From: an uncultured Bacteroidales bacterium
GTDB taxonomy: Bacteria > Bacteroidota > Bacteroidia > Bacteroidales > UBA932
Direction of reading: 5' to 3'
Assembly (NCBI GenBank): GCA_904501835.1
Contig: CAJGBW010000001.1
Coordinates: forward strand, 1 to 64,000
DNA: 64,000 nt
Shown here: positions 18,354 to 26,079 of the stretch, piece by piece
How positions within the stretch are numbered: position 1 is the first letter of the stretch
How the letters are laid out: every line of letters begins with the position of its first letter
The notes under the pieces: model-generated
The model's database searches: none
The model's input: the letters and a program-made list of their open reading frames with translations, nothing else
Told to the model about the DNA's origin: nothing
Program-made: the position numbers and the translations under genes

Positions 18354-19151
18354 TTAAGATTTACCGAGTTGAATTACAAAAAGTTCGTCAGTGTTGTCAT
18401 CTACGCGAAAACGGATGTTCCAGCCGCCATAGCTTAAGCCGTAAAGCTTTTCATTGTCAGATTGGTACGAGGGTCGCGGGTCCAGCGATAAAATTTCTTC
18501 AATCTGCTCACGAATATCTTCGCTCGGGGCCTCGTCCGCCGCGCGATTCCCACCTTCGCTCGCGTCCGCTTCTTCCGGCCAAACAACGCGCAGCTTTTTT
18601 TCTTTTACCTCTTTCAACCAGCCACAATCGGCGTCAGGATGACTGTCGCTGTAAGGAATATAGGGTTTGATGTCGTAAATGGGCGTTCCGTCCACCAAAT
18701 CTGCGCCGGCCACTTCCAACAAAGGACCGTCGGGAGATTGCTCGATGACACGCAGTAAGCGCACGGAAGAGAGCCCGATGGGGTTTGGTCGGAAAGTCGA
18801 GCGGGTGGCAAACACGCCCATCCGCTTGTTCCCGCCCAAACGTGGCGGTCGCACCGTTGCCTGCCACGTCATAGCGCCACCCGTCCCGCTCGCACCATCG
18901 GCCGCGCCACCCGCTTCCGCGCAACTTGCTCCGCCCGCGCAGCTCTGGCTTTCGCGGCAACTGCTTCCGTTTTCGGAAAATTCCCAAATCAGCCAGATCC
19001 AATCGAAACCCTCCAATCCACGCAGGGCCTCCGCGCGGCGAAATTCCGGTTCGAAAACCACTACGCCCCGTGTGTGCGGGGCGAGTGAACTTTGTCGAGG
19101 CACCCCAAATTTTTCAGCAAAAGGAGTGCGTATGCGAGCAATGACTTTCAT
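18354..19151 (-). CDS. trmO: tRNA (adenine(37)-N6)-methyltransferase TrmO-like
   Basis: A 265-residue TsaA/TrmO (YaeB) family protein that methylates N6 of t6A37 in certain tRNAs using SAM. Core motifs are LAPHTRGVVVFEPEF, LEGFDWIWLIWEFSEN, RPPRLGGNKRMGVFATRS and FRPNPIGLSSVRLL, then DLVDGTPIYDIKPYIPYSD and DPRPSYQ. Residues about 61-92 are an unusual insertion rich in Ser, Gly, Ala and Cys between the EFSEN and RPPRLGGN motifs. A second shorter acidic insertion lies before DPRPSYQ. It is 6 bases downstream of clpB. Confidence 0.9.
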   Translation of the reverse strand: MKVIARIRTPFAEKFGVPRQSSLAPHTRGVVVFEPEFRRAEALRGLEGFDWIWLIWEFSENGSSCRESQSCAGGASCAEAGGAADGASGTGGAMTWQATVRPPRLGGNKRMGVFATRSTFRPNPIGLSSVRLLRVIEQSPDGPLLEVAGADLVDGTPIYDIKPYIPYSDSHPDADCGWLKEVKEKKLRVVWPEEADASEGGNRAADEAPSEDIREQIEEILSLDPRPSYQSDNEKLYGLSYGGWNIRFRVDDNTDELFVIQLGKS

Positions 19152-19157
19152 GTCTTT

Positions 19158-21206
19158 TTAAGAATGTAAGATGGTTTCTCCGTCTTTCATATTGACCGTG
19201 ATGATAGAATCCCTGCGAACACTTCCGTCCAGGATGGCCGTTGCAATCTGGTTGATTAACTCCCTCTGCAACAGACGTTTAATCGGTCGTGCGCCATATT
19301 GAGGATCATATCCCTTGGTGCTCAAATAATGGTCAAAGGCGTCGGTGAAGACAATGCGGATGCCGCTTTCGTCCAACTTGCGGGCCAGGTCGGCCTCCTG
19401 AATGTGCAGAATCTCCAAAATGTCCGCCTGTGTCAGCGCAGAGAATACGATGATTTCATCGATACGGTTCAAAAATTCCGGTCGCATTGCGGCTTTCAAC
19501 TCCTCCTCCCGAAGGTTGGAAGTCATGATCAGAATGGTGTTCTTGAAATCCACCGTACGCCCCTTGTTGTCAGTCAGACGTCCGTCATCCAAGACCTGCA
19601 GCAAGATATTGAACACATCCGGATGGGCTTTCTCAATCTCATCCAACAAAATTACCGAATAGGGCTTGCGGCGCACGGCCTCGGTCAGTTGTCCGCCCTC
19701 ATCGTAGCCCACGTATCCCGGAGGCGCACCCACCAGTCGGCTGACGGAATGGCGTTCCTGATACTCGCTCATATCGATGCGGGTAATCATATTCTCGTCG
19801 TTGAACAAAAATTCAGCAAGTGCTTTGGCCAACTCCGTTTTTCCCACGCCGGTCGTTCCCAAAAAGAGGAATGAGCCAATCGGCCTTTTCTCGTTCTGCA
19901 AACCGGCGCGCGAACGGCGTACCGCATTGCTTACCGCCGAAATGGCTGCATCCTGTCCCACCACACGTTTGTGCAGCAGGTCTTCCATTTTCAGGAGTTT
20001 ATCTTTTTCACTTTCCAACATTTTGCTGACCGGAATCCCTGTCCATTTGGCCACAACCTCGGCGATATCGGAAGGTCTGACCGCCTCAGTGATAATCGGG
20101 TCCGTAATTTCGGCCTGTTTTTTCAGCAGTTGCTCGATTTCATTTTGCGCCGCCGTCAATCGGCCGTAACGGATTTCCGCCACTTTGCCGTAGTCGCCCT
20201 GCCTTTCCGCATTTTTGGCGGCAAGATGCAACTCCTCTATTTCTTCGCGTGCCTTCTGCAAAGCGGTGATGATGCTCTTTTCCTCGTTCCAGCGACTCAT
20301 AAGCCCATCTTTCTCCTTTTGCAGAGTCTTCAATTCCTCCTTGATTTTATCCAATTTGGAACTCACTCCCTCGCGTTTGATGGCTGCCTTTTCAATCTCT
20401 TTTTGGCGAATGGCGCTCTCCAACTCCGCAATCGGCTCCGGAACGGAATTCATTTCCAGACGCAGTTTGGAAGCCGCTTCGTCCACGAGGTCAATGGCTT
20501 TATCCGGCAAAAATCGGCTGGTGATATAGCGGTGAGACAATTCCACCGCCGCAATCAATGCGTCATCCTCGATGCGAACTTTGTGGTGGTTCTCATAACG
20601 CTCTTTCAGTCCTCGCATAATGGCGATGGATTCGGCCGGCGTCGGCTCATCCACCATAACCATTTGGAAACGACGCTCCAGCGCCTTGTCGCTTTCAAAA
20701 TACTTTTGATACTCGTCCAAGGTCGTAGAGCCGATGGTGCGCAATTCACCGCGCGCCAAAGCCGGTTTCAAAATGTTGGACGCGTCCATCGCACCGGAGG
20801 AACGACCGGCGCCGACCAAAGTGTGGATTTCGTCGATGAACAAAATGATTTGTCCGTCGCTCTCCACGACCTCCTTGACCACGCCTTTCAAACGCTCCTC
20901 AAATTCACCCTGATATTTTGCACCCGCAATGAGCGCACCCAAGTCCAGAGAATAGATGCGTTTGGATTTGAGGTTTTCCGGCACCTGGCCGTCGATTATC
21001 TTTTGTGCAATCCCCTCGCTGATGGCGGTCTTACCGACACCCGGCTCGCCCACGAGGATGGGATTGTTCTTGGTTCTTCGTGATAAGATTTGAAGAACCC
21101 TTCTGATTTCGTCGTCCCTGCCGATGACAGGGTCTAATTTTCCTTGTGAAGCCCTCTCGCAGAGGTTCACAGCAAATTTCTGTAAATTTTCCAGTTTGTT
21201 CTCCAT
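19158..21206 (-). CDS. clpB: ClpB-type disaggregase lacking the N-terminal domain
   Basis: A 682-residue Hsp100 AAA+ protein that rescues aggregated proteins with the DnaK system. Domain 1 has Walker A GEPGVGKT and [12 protein letters not shown]. The ClpB-specific coiled-coil M domain is present around residues 250-370. Domain 2 has GTTGVGKT and [14 protein letters not shown]. Usual ClpB is about 860 residues; here the whole N-terminal Clp_N repeat domain is absent, so the start corresponds to about residue 155-160 of the E. coli protein. A segment in domain 2 after MTSNL is also shorter than usual. A hairpin and a palindrome lie directly upstream. Confidence 0.92.
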   Translation of the reverse strand: MENKLENLQKFAVNLCERASQGKLDPVIGRDDEIRRVLQILSRRTKNNPILVGEPGVGKTAISEGIAQKIIDGQVPENLKSKRIYSLDLGALIAGAKYQGEFEERLKGVVKEVVESDGQIILFIDEIHTLVGAGRSSGAMDASNILKPALARGELRTIGSTTLDEYQKYFESDKALERRFQMVMVDEPTPAESIAIMRGLKERYENHHKVRIEDDALIAAVELSHRYITSRFLPDKAIDLVDEAASKLRLEMNSVPEPIAELESAIRQKEIEKAAIKREGVSSKLDKIKEELKTLQKEKDGLMSRWNEEKSIITALQKAREEIEELHLAAKNAERQGDYGKVAEIRYGRLTAAQNEIEQLLKKQAEITDPIITEAVRPSDIAEVVAKWTGIPVSKMLESEKDKLLKMEDLLHKRVVGQDAAISAVSNAVRRSRAGLQNEKRPIGSFLFLGTTGVGKTELAKALAEFLFNDENMITRIDMSEYQERHSVSRLVGAPPGYVGYDEGGQLTEAVRRKPYSVILLDEIEKAHPDVFNILLQVLDDGRLTDNKGRTVDFKNTILIMTSNLREEELKAAMRPEFLNRIDEIIVFSALTQADILEILHIQEADLARKLDESGIRIVFTDAFDHYLSTKGYDPQYGARPIKRLLQRELINQIATAILDGSVRRDSIITVNMKDGETILHS

Positions 21207-21210
21207 AATA

Positions 21211-21249
21211 ATAAACCGCCACCGCAGATTAGTTGCGATGACGGTTTAT
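21211..21249 (-). other. hairpin next to the clpB start codon
   Basis: ATAAACCG (21211-21218) pairs with CGGTTTAT (21242-21249), and inside it CGCA (about 21223-21226) pairs with TGCG (about 21234-21237). It ends 4 bases before the clpB ATG on the minus strand. It may be the terminator of the secG message (an A/T-rich tail follows) or a structure that controls clpB translation. Confidence 0.55.
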
Positions 21250-21283
21250 ATACTCTCAAACTTTATTCCAGCGGTAAAAATTA

Positions 21284-21296
21284 TGACAAAATGTCA
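21284..21296. promoter_or_regulatory. perfect palindrome TGACA-AAA-TGTCA upstream of clpB
   Basis: A 13-base perfect dyad about 80 bases upstream of the clpB start, between secG and clpB. It looks like an operator for a dimeric regulator; a heat-shock role is inferred only from the neighbouring chaperone gene. Confidence 0.4.
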
Positions 21297-21332
21297 GTAT
21301 TTCCGCCGAAAAAGCCTTGCCCTTTTGCCGAA

Positions 21333-21692
21333 TTAATTCTGCGCGGGAAGGGTTACGGTGAGGCTGTCTCCGGCAGGAGTGCTGGGAACTTCAAACTCAG
21401 GAACCTGCTCAGTACCAATGTTTTCAATGTCTTTGGTGATGTCGTCTCCACTCTTTCCGGAAGTGCCGGTCGTGAAAGAAGCCACGATGGTAATCACAAA
21501 GATAATGACAACCAAGCCCCAAGTGATTTTCTCAAGGATGTCTGCAGTCTGGCGAACACCAAAAGTCTGGTTGCCGGCGGTGAAGTTGCTGGCAAGTCCG
21601 CCTCCCTTTCCGTTCTGAAGCAATACTGCAATAGTGAGCAATACGCTGGCTATCAAAGCGATAACGGTAAGAATGATAAATAATACGTTCAT
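21333..21692 (-). CDS. secG: preprotein translocase subunit SecG
   Basis: A 119-residue accessory subunit of the SecYEG channel. There are two membrane helices (about 3-21 and 57-78) joined by the conserved loop LLQNGKGGGLASNF. The C-terminal ~40 residues are an acidic, Ser/Thr/Pro-rich tail typical of the Bacteroidota form. It follows the TPR gene by 4 bases in the lptE-TPR-secG block. Confidence 0.93.
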   Translation of the reverse strand: MNVLFIILTVIALIASVLLTIAVLLQNGKGGGLASNFTAGNQTFGVRQTADILEKITWGLVVIIFVITIVASFTTGTSGKSGDDITKDIENIGTEQVPEFEVPSTPAGDSLTVTLPAQN

Positions 21693-21696
21693 ATTT

Positions 21697-22224
21697 TTAA
21701 CTGTTTAATTTTTCAATAAGGGCTGCAAAGTAAGCACTTTTTTTGGGATATGCCAAAATTAGTTTCTCGTAAATCTCCTTTGCCTGAGTGATATAGCCTT
21801 GTTCGGCGTAGATTTGCGCCAAGGTTTCCGTGATGTAATCGATGGGAATTTGCGCGATTTCTTGCGGATCTCCTTTTTCGTGGGTGATGCCCATGCCCAT
21901 TCTTTTGAATACATCGCCATCGTCGTCTTTCACCTTGTCGTAATCCTCGCGTGAGAAGAAATCTCCACCGGCTACTCGTTTTTTACGTGTCGGTTGGGGC
22001 GGAGTGATGTTTTGGGCCTCGGGTGCCTGAAGGGCTGTGACCAACGGGCGCAAAATCGCAGGGTCGGAAATATGAAGCAAGGTGTTTGCCAGCTCATCTT
22101 TTGACCAGCCTCCGACTTCAATGAGGCGTCGGCACAACATCGCGCGGGCGGCAGAAAACCACGGGTAGATATTCACCAACCCGGAGAGTTCTTCCAACGA
22201 CATTTGATCCAATGCTTTTTTCAT
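21697..22224 (-). CDS. conserved TPR-like protein between lptE and secG
   Basis: A 175-residue cytoplasmic protein. Residues about 5-70 are helical and begin MSLEELSGLVNIYPWFSAA. The middle is charged and low in complexity (KKRVAGG... KDDDGDVFKRMG). The last ~45 residues (ETLAQIYAEQGYITQAKEIYEKLILAYPKKSAYFAALIEKL) read as one and a half tetratricopeptide repeats. It is a conserved neighbour of lptE and secG in Bacteroidales. Function is unknown; a role as an envelope-related assembly factor is only suggested by position. Confidence 0.85.
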   Translation of the reverse strand: MKKALDQMSLEELSGLVNIYPWFSAARAMLCRRLIEVGGWSKDELANTLLHISDPAILRPLVTALQAPEAQNITPPQPTRKKRVAGGDFFSREDYDKVKDDDGDVFKRMGMGITHEKGDPQEIAQIPIDYITETLAQIYAEQGYITQAKEIYEKLILAYPKKSAYFAALIEKLNS

Positions 22225-22258
22225 TTTTCCTATTATTTATATGTATGTAGGCGCGTGG

Positions 22259-22765
22259 CTACCAATTAGCGACCGATGCGTTGAAGATATCCTCTATCAA
22301 TTTTTCCGTAATCTCTTCGCAGAGAGAGCTTTCTACCGCATCAAGAGAGTTCTGGGAGTCGTAGTCTGCATAAGCGGAGAAAGACTTTTCAAAGTCGTCC
22401 TCGCTGTGCTTGCGATTGATGAAATAGACCTTTACTGATACGGTCAAACGGTTTTGTGCAGCCACCTCATCGGCGGTTACAGCCGTGGCTTTCACGTCAT
22501 ATCCGGTAATCTCGGCGGAAAGTTCCAAATCTCCGTTTTCTTCAACCTGTTCCAAAGTGGTAAGCTTCTGGAATTTGTCCCGCATGGCTTCCGTTAGTTG
22601 GTTGCTCAGCATGGGATTCACGCGCAGAGCCTTGTATTCAAAATAGTTGATGGTCACCGTCTCTACGTCGGGTTGAATCGAGGTTCCCGTAAAGGAATAG
22701 ATACCACAGCCATTCAGAATGAAAGCCGCGAGAATGAAAAGAATCCACTTTATTTGTCTTGCCAT
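22259..22765 (-). CDS. lptE: LPS assembly lipoprotein LptE
   Basis: A 168-residue outer-membrane lipoprotein with a lipobox ending LNGC (Cys20). The mature part begins with the family hallmark GIYSFTGTSIQPDVETVTINYF, then LTEAMRDKFQ. LptE plugs the LptD barrel that delivers lipopolysaccharide to the cell surface. The ATG overlaps by 16 bases the end of the out-of-frame HTH region of the upstream sigma-54 activator, consistent with coupled translation from the original gene. Confidence 0.92.
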   Translation of the reverse strand: MARQIKWILFILAAFILNGCGIYSFTGTSIQPDVETVTINYFEYKALRVNPMLSNQLTEAMRDKFQKLTTLEQVEENGDLELSAEITGYDVKATAVTADEVAAQNRLTVSVKVYFINRKHSEDDFEKSFSAYADYDSQNSLDAVESSLCEEITEKLIEDIFNASVANW

Positions 22766-22928
22766 ATTCCTTTTTCTTTTAATATTTTGACCTTTCGGTA
22801 AACGGTTCTGTCGGATAGCCCGAGTTCTTTTGCAACCTTGCTTCTGTTTCCGCCGTGTCGCAAGAGAGAAGCGGCGATTTTCTGAAGCGCATCGTCGGCC
22901 AATGTGCTGATGCCGGCCTCGTCGATAT
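22750..22928 (-). pseudogene. out-of-frame Fis-type HTH end of the sigma-54 activator
   Basis: Directly after the in-frame stop at 22929-22931 the -1 frame reads VNIDEAGISTLADDALQ, then ASLLRHGGNRSKVAKELGLSDR followed by TVYRKVKILKEKG and a stop at 22750-22752. This is a standard Fis-family DNA-binding helix-turn-helix and the expected end of the activator upstream. Adding one base near 22932-22934 would join it smoothly to the AAA+ part and give about 420 residues, the usual family length. Confidence 0.8.
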
Positions 22929-24008
22929 TTACAGTCTCAAATAATTTTCGTCCTGCAGCTGCTCTTCAGGCTCCTGCTCTTCGCTGGGAGGAAGGGCGGC
23001 TCTATGTTCCGGAAGAGAGAGGGAATTTCCTGCTTGCAATTCGGATACGGCCGCTTTCAATTGGTCGATTTCCTGTTTGAGCGAAAAGATGGAGTGAATG
23101 ATTTTCTCTCGGTCGCTCGCATTCATTCCGCCGGTATTCTCTTGCAGGACGGCCAATTGTCCGCTCTCTTCGCGGGGCATGTATTTGCTTAACTGTAAAC
23201 TGGTTAACATCAATCGTTGGTCGCGATCCGATTGGCTGGTGGGCTGTGATTCCATCGTACAGACGCGGTGGGCGACACTCATCAATTCGCGGATGTTGCC
23301 CGGCCAACGGTAGGACTTGAGCATCTTTTCCGCGTCGTGCGTCAATTGTATGGGCTGGTAGCCGTTGCTGGCTGCGAAATCCAGACAGAATTTCTTGAAA
23401 AGCAGCGGTATATCCTCCACACGCTCGCGCAGGGACGGAATTTGAATGGTAATCGTATTGAGACGATAATAGAGGTCGAGGCGGAAATGGTTTTGGCTGA
23501 TGGCGTGCTGTAAATCCATATTGGTAGCAGCCACCACGCGGACATCGGTTTTCTGAATTTTGGAAGAGCCGACTCGCAAAAATTCGCCTTGCTGCAGCAC
23601 GCGCAGAAGTTGGGCCTGGGTGTCGCGCGGCAATTCGCCGATTTCATCCAGGAAAATCGTACCCCCGTCCGCTTCTTCAAAATAACCTTTTCGGGCTTCG
23701 ATGGCGCCGGTGAACGAACCCTTTTCGTGTCCGAACAATTCGCTGTTGACCGTGCCTGTGGGAATGGCACCGCAGTTTACGGGCAGCAGTTTCTTGCTTT
23801 TCCGCAAGCTGAAGTCGTGGATGATGCGCGAAAAGGCATCCTTACCCACACCACTTTCTCCGATAATCAGCACGGGTGCATTGGTCTTGGCCACATTGAC
23901 AGCGGTGCTGATGGCTAAGTCCAGTTCCGGCGAATTTCCGACGATGTTATATCGGTTCTTGATGGCCGTTAAATCTATGTTTTGGCGCGACATAACTGCA
24001 AAAGTCAT
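22929..24008 (-). CDS. sigma-54-interacting AAA+ transcription activator, HTH lost by frameshift
   Basis: A 359-residue product. The AAA+ domain (about 22-250) has Walker A GESGVGKD, the sigma-54 contact loop GSFTGA (usually GAFTGA) near residues 96-101, GGTIFLDEIGELP as Walker B and the arginine-finger region WPGNIREL. There is no N-terminal receiver domain. The protein as read stops before the DNA-binding helix-turn-helix, which continues in another frame at 22750-22928. A start at Met6 (23993) is equally plausible. In Bacteroidales this gene normally precedes lptE, as here. Confidence 0.88.
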   Translation of the reverse strand: MTFAVMSRQNIDLTAIKNRYNIVGNSPELDLAISTAVNVAKTNAPVLIIGESGVGKDAFSRIIHDFSLRKSKKLLPVNCGAIPTGTVNSELFGHEKGSFTGAIEARKGYFEEADGGTIFLDEIGELPRDTQAQLLRVLQQGEFLRVGSSKIQKTDVRVVAATNMDLQHAISQNHFRLDLYYRLNTITIQIPSLRERVEDIPLLFKKFCLDFAASNGYQPIQLTHDAEKMLKSYRWPGNIRELMSVAHRVCTMESQPTSQSDRDQRLMLTSLQLSKYMPREESGQLAVLQENTGGMNASDREKIIHSIFSLKQEIDQLKAAVSELQAGNSLSLPEHRAALPPSEEQEPEEQLQDENYLRL

Positions 24009-24016
24009 AATTTTCG

Positions 24017-24024
24017 CAAAGATA
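24017..24024 (-). promoter_or_regulatory. -7 element of the sigma-54 activator operon
   Basis: The minus strand reads TATCTTTG, 8 bases upstream of the 24008 start codon. The nearest TTTG on the same strand is 16 bases further, shorter than the usual spacing. If transcription starts ~7 bases downstream the message would be nearly leaderless, or the ATG at 23993 is the true start. Confidence 0.5.
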
Positions 24025-24068
24025 GTAATAAAAAATTCCCCAAAGTATGATTTTTGTAAAATAATGAT

Positions 24069-24076
24069 TAACTTTG
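24069..24076 (+). promoter_or_regulatory. -7 element of the OmpA/TPR lipoprotein gene
   Basis: TAACTTTG matches TAnnTTTG, 54 bases before the ATG at 24131. The -33 box is not clear (a TTTG lies only 12 bases upstream). Confidence 0.45.
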
Positions 24077-24130
24077 CAGGTCATATTTTGACATAATTTG
24101 GATTTTAACCATTTAAAGATTTATAAAAAC

Positions 24131-25768
24131 ATGAAAGGTATTAAACTTTTTTCCGCTGCCCTTCTTGCTCTTGCTACCGTAGCTTGTAGCTCCCCCAAGA
24201 AAATGGCAGAGCAGGCTGAAAACGTATTGGTCGCTTGTCAGCCCGAAACTTTGGAAGTTGTAGCCGGTAACGTGGACGTTGAAGTTGCTGTTACTTATCC
24301 TGCCGATTACTTCCTTCCTGATGTGTACCTCAAAGTGACTCCCGTAGTTGTTTATGAGGGTGGTGAGTACAAATTGGATGAGCTTACCTATCAGGGTGAA
24401 AAAGTACAGGACAACTACAAAGTAGTTCCTACCGCTGGTGGCGTTGTTACCGAGAAACTTTCTTTCCCTTTCCAGGCTGGAATGGAGAAATGCTACCTCG
24501 AACTTCGCGGTGTAGTATCTAAAGGCAAACAGTCTGTAGAGCTTCCTTCCAAGAAAGCTGCTGACGGTTGCAACACTACTTACACTTTGGTTTGCAAGAA
24601 AGGTAAAGTAGACTACAAAGCAGACAACTACAAAGAAATCATCTATGAGAACCCTGAGGCTCAGATTCTTTACACCATCAACTCTTCAGTTGTTCGTGGC
24701 AAAGAACTTCGTGGTCAGAGCGTGAAAGACTTCCAGGCTGCTTTGGATGAGGCCAACGCTAACGAGCGCAAGACCATCACCGGTGTTGAGGTGGTTGCTT
24801 ATGCTTCTCCCGATGGAAAAGAGGCTCAGAACGACAAACTTTCTGACAATCGTTCCAAGAGCGCAGAGAAAGCTTTTGCAAAATTTGCTAAGGGCAAAAA
24901 TGTAACTGCTTCCGGCGTGAAGAGCGTAGGCGAGGACTGGGATGGCTTCCAGGAGCTTGTTGCCGAGTCTAACATCGAGGACAAAGACCTTATCATTCGC
25001 GTTCTTTCTATGTATAGCGATCCTGCTGTTCGTGAGAAAGAAATCAAGAATATGTCAGCTGTTTACAAATCACTTGCAAAAGAGGTTCTTCCTGAACTCC
25101 GTCGTGCTCGTTTCATCGCGACTGTTGAGAACAAGAACTTTACTGCTGAGGAGTTGAATGTTCTCGTTGAGGAGAATATCGACGTACTTGATGAAGAGGC
25201 TCTTCTTCGTGCCGCTTCTCTTAAGAAGAATGATGCTGACCGTGTTGCTATCTACAAGAAAGCTATCGAGAAATTTGCCAGCGCAAGAGCTCAATACAAC
25301 TTGGCTGTAGCTTACTTCAAAGGTGGCGACTTGGCTGCTGCAAAAGCAGAGGCTGACAAATGCGCCAAAGATGCTGATGTAAACAACCTTCTCGGTGTGT
25401 TGGCTCTTAACAACAATGATGTTGACGCTGCTGAGGCTTTCTTCGCTGCTTCCGGCAACGCTACTTCCAAAGAGAATATGGCTGTTGTAAACGTATTGAA
25501 AGGCGACTATGCTGCCGCTGCTACCAACTTGGCTGCTGTTAAGAAATCTTACAACAAAGCCCTTGTTTGCGTGCTCAATGGCAACTACGCTGCTGCCGCT
25601 GAAGCTGTTTGCTGCTGCGACTGCGCTTGCAACGCTTACTTGAAAGCCGTTATCGCTGCTCGTCAGGGTAAAGCAGAAGAGGTTAAGACCAACCTCGAGG
25701 CTGCTAAGAAAGACGCCAAATTGGCTGCCCGCGCTGAGAAAGATATCGAATTCGCACAGTTCAACTAA
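24131..25768 (+). CDS. OmpA-like/TPR lipoprotein
   Basis: A 545-residue outer-membrane lipoprotein with lipobox ending TVAC (Cys19). An N-terminal beta-rich region is followed by an OmpA-like stretch (about 190-260, with VEVVAYASPDG and NDKLSDNRSKSAEKAF), then TPR-like helical repeats to the end (ARAQYNLAVAYFKGGDLAAAK and similar). Such proteins occur throughout Bacteroidales and probably link the outer membrane to peptidoglycan. An odd VCCCDCAC cluster near residue 495 puts five cysteines in seven residues of an otherwise Cys-poor protein. Codon use suggests high expression. The ATG at 24131 is chosen over an upstream in-frame codon because it starts the leader. Confidence 0.85.
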   Translation: MKGIKLFSAALLALATVACSSPKKMAEQAENVLVACQPETLEVVAGNVDVEVAVTYPADYFLPDVYLKVTPVVVYEGGEYKLDELTYQGEKVQDNYKVVPTAGGVVTEKLSFPFQAGMEKCYLELRGVVSKGKQSVELPSKKAADGCNTTYTLVCKKGKVDYKADNYKEIIYENPEAQILYTINSSVVRGKELRGQSVKDFQAALDEANANERKTITGVEVVAYASPDGKEAQNDKLSDNRSKSAEKAFAKFAKGKNVTASGVKSVGEDWDGFQELVAESNIEDKDLIIRVLSMYSDPAVREKEIKNMSAVYKSLAKEVLPELRRARFIATVENKNFTAEELNVLVEENIDVLDEEALLRAASLKKNDADRVAIYKKAIEKFASARAQYNLAVAYFKGGDLAAAKAEADKCAKDADVNNLLGVLALNNNDVDAAEAFFAASGNATSKENMAVVNVLKGDYAAAATNLAAVKKSYNKALVCVLNGNYAAAAEAVCCCDCACNAYLKAVIAARQGKAEEVKTNLEAAKKDAKLAARAEKDIEFAQFN

Positions 25769-25796
25769 TCGGTTGAATATTAGCTGATAAAAGATG

Positions 25797-25827
25797 AGCC
25801 GAGGTCGAAAGACTTCGGCTTTTTTTC
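25797..25827 (+). terminator. rho-independent terminator
   Basis: A 10-bp stem AGCCGAGGTC/GACTTCGGCT with a GAAA tetraloop and a run of seven T bases. It ends the OmpA/TPR lipoprotein message and isolates the locus that follows. Confidence 0.9.
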
Positions 25828-25837
25828 GTTGGATAAT

Positions 25838-25868
25838 TTTGCAGAGTCAATTGAAATTTATATATTTG
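25838..25868 (+). promoter_or_regulatory. consensus Bacteroidetes promoter of the surface-protein locus
   Basis: TTTG at 25838-25841, exactly 19 bases, then TATATTTG at 25861-25868. Expected transcription start is near 25875, giving a leader of about 40 bases to the small peptide ATG at 25917. It is probably the main promoter for the following genes, as no terminator is visible down to 44694. Confidence 0.75.
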
Positions 25869-25916
25869 CGTGTTATATTGTATAAAACTAAACACTAATA
25901 ATTTATCATTCAATTT

Positions 25917-26069
25917 ATGCGTAAAAACAGTCAATTCTCGGAGCGTTATGTGGCTCCCGAATTAAAACAAGTCCAAACGGATTTGTCCAGCAGCGTATTG
26001 GCAAACTCCATTGACGGAGCGAGTTCAATCGAAAATTACACAGAAGTAACTGTCTCTTGGGACGAATAA
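25917..26069 (+). CDS. small YxxP peptide A
   Basis: A 50-residue open frame, MRKNSQFSERYVAPELKQ at its start and VTVSWDE at its end. It has Y-V-A-P, a run that becomes hydrophobic (SSSVLANS), then an acidic, Trp-containing tail. Short proteins of this pattern are common in Bacteroidales and uncharacterised. It lies 10 bases before the beta-helix lipoprotein A gene and is the first gene after the promoter. There is no cleavable leader of the usual kind. Peptide B at 39241 shows the same layout next to the second beta-helix lipoprotein. Confidence 0.7.
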   Translation: MRKNSQFSERYVAPELKQVQTDLSSSVLANSIDGASSIENYTEVTVSWDE

Positions 26070-26079
26070 TCGACGCGCT

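Noticed and set aside
22929..22945. Programmed -1 frameshift at GAAAATTAT
   Set aside because: The site does not fit the X-XXY-YYZ slippery rule, so a plain base loss or sequence error is more likely; kept only as a possibility.
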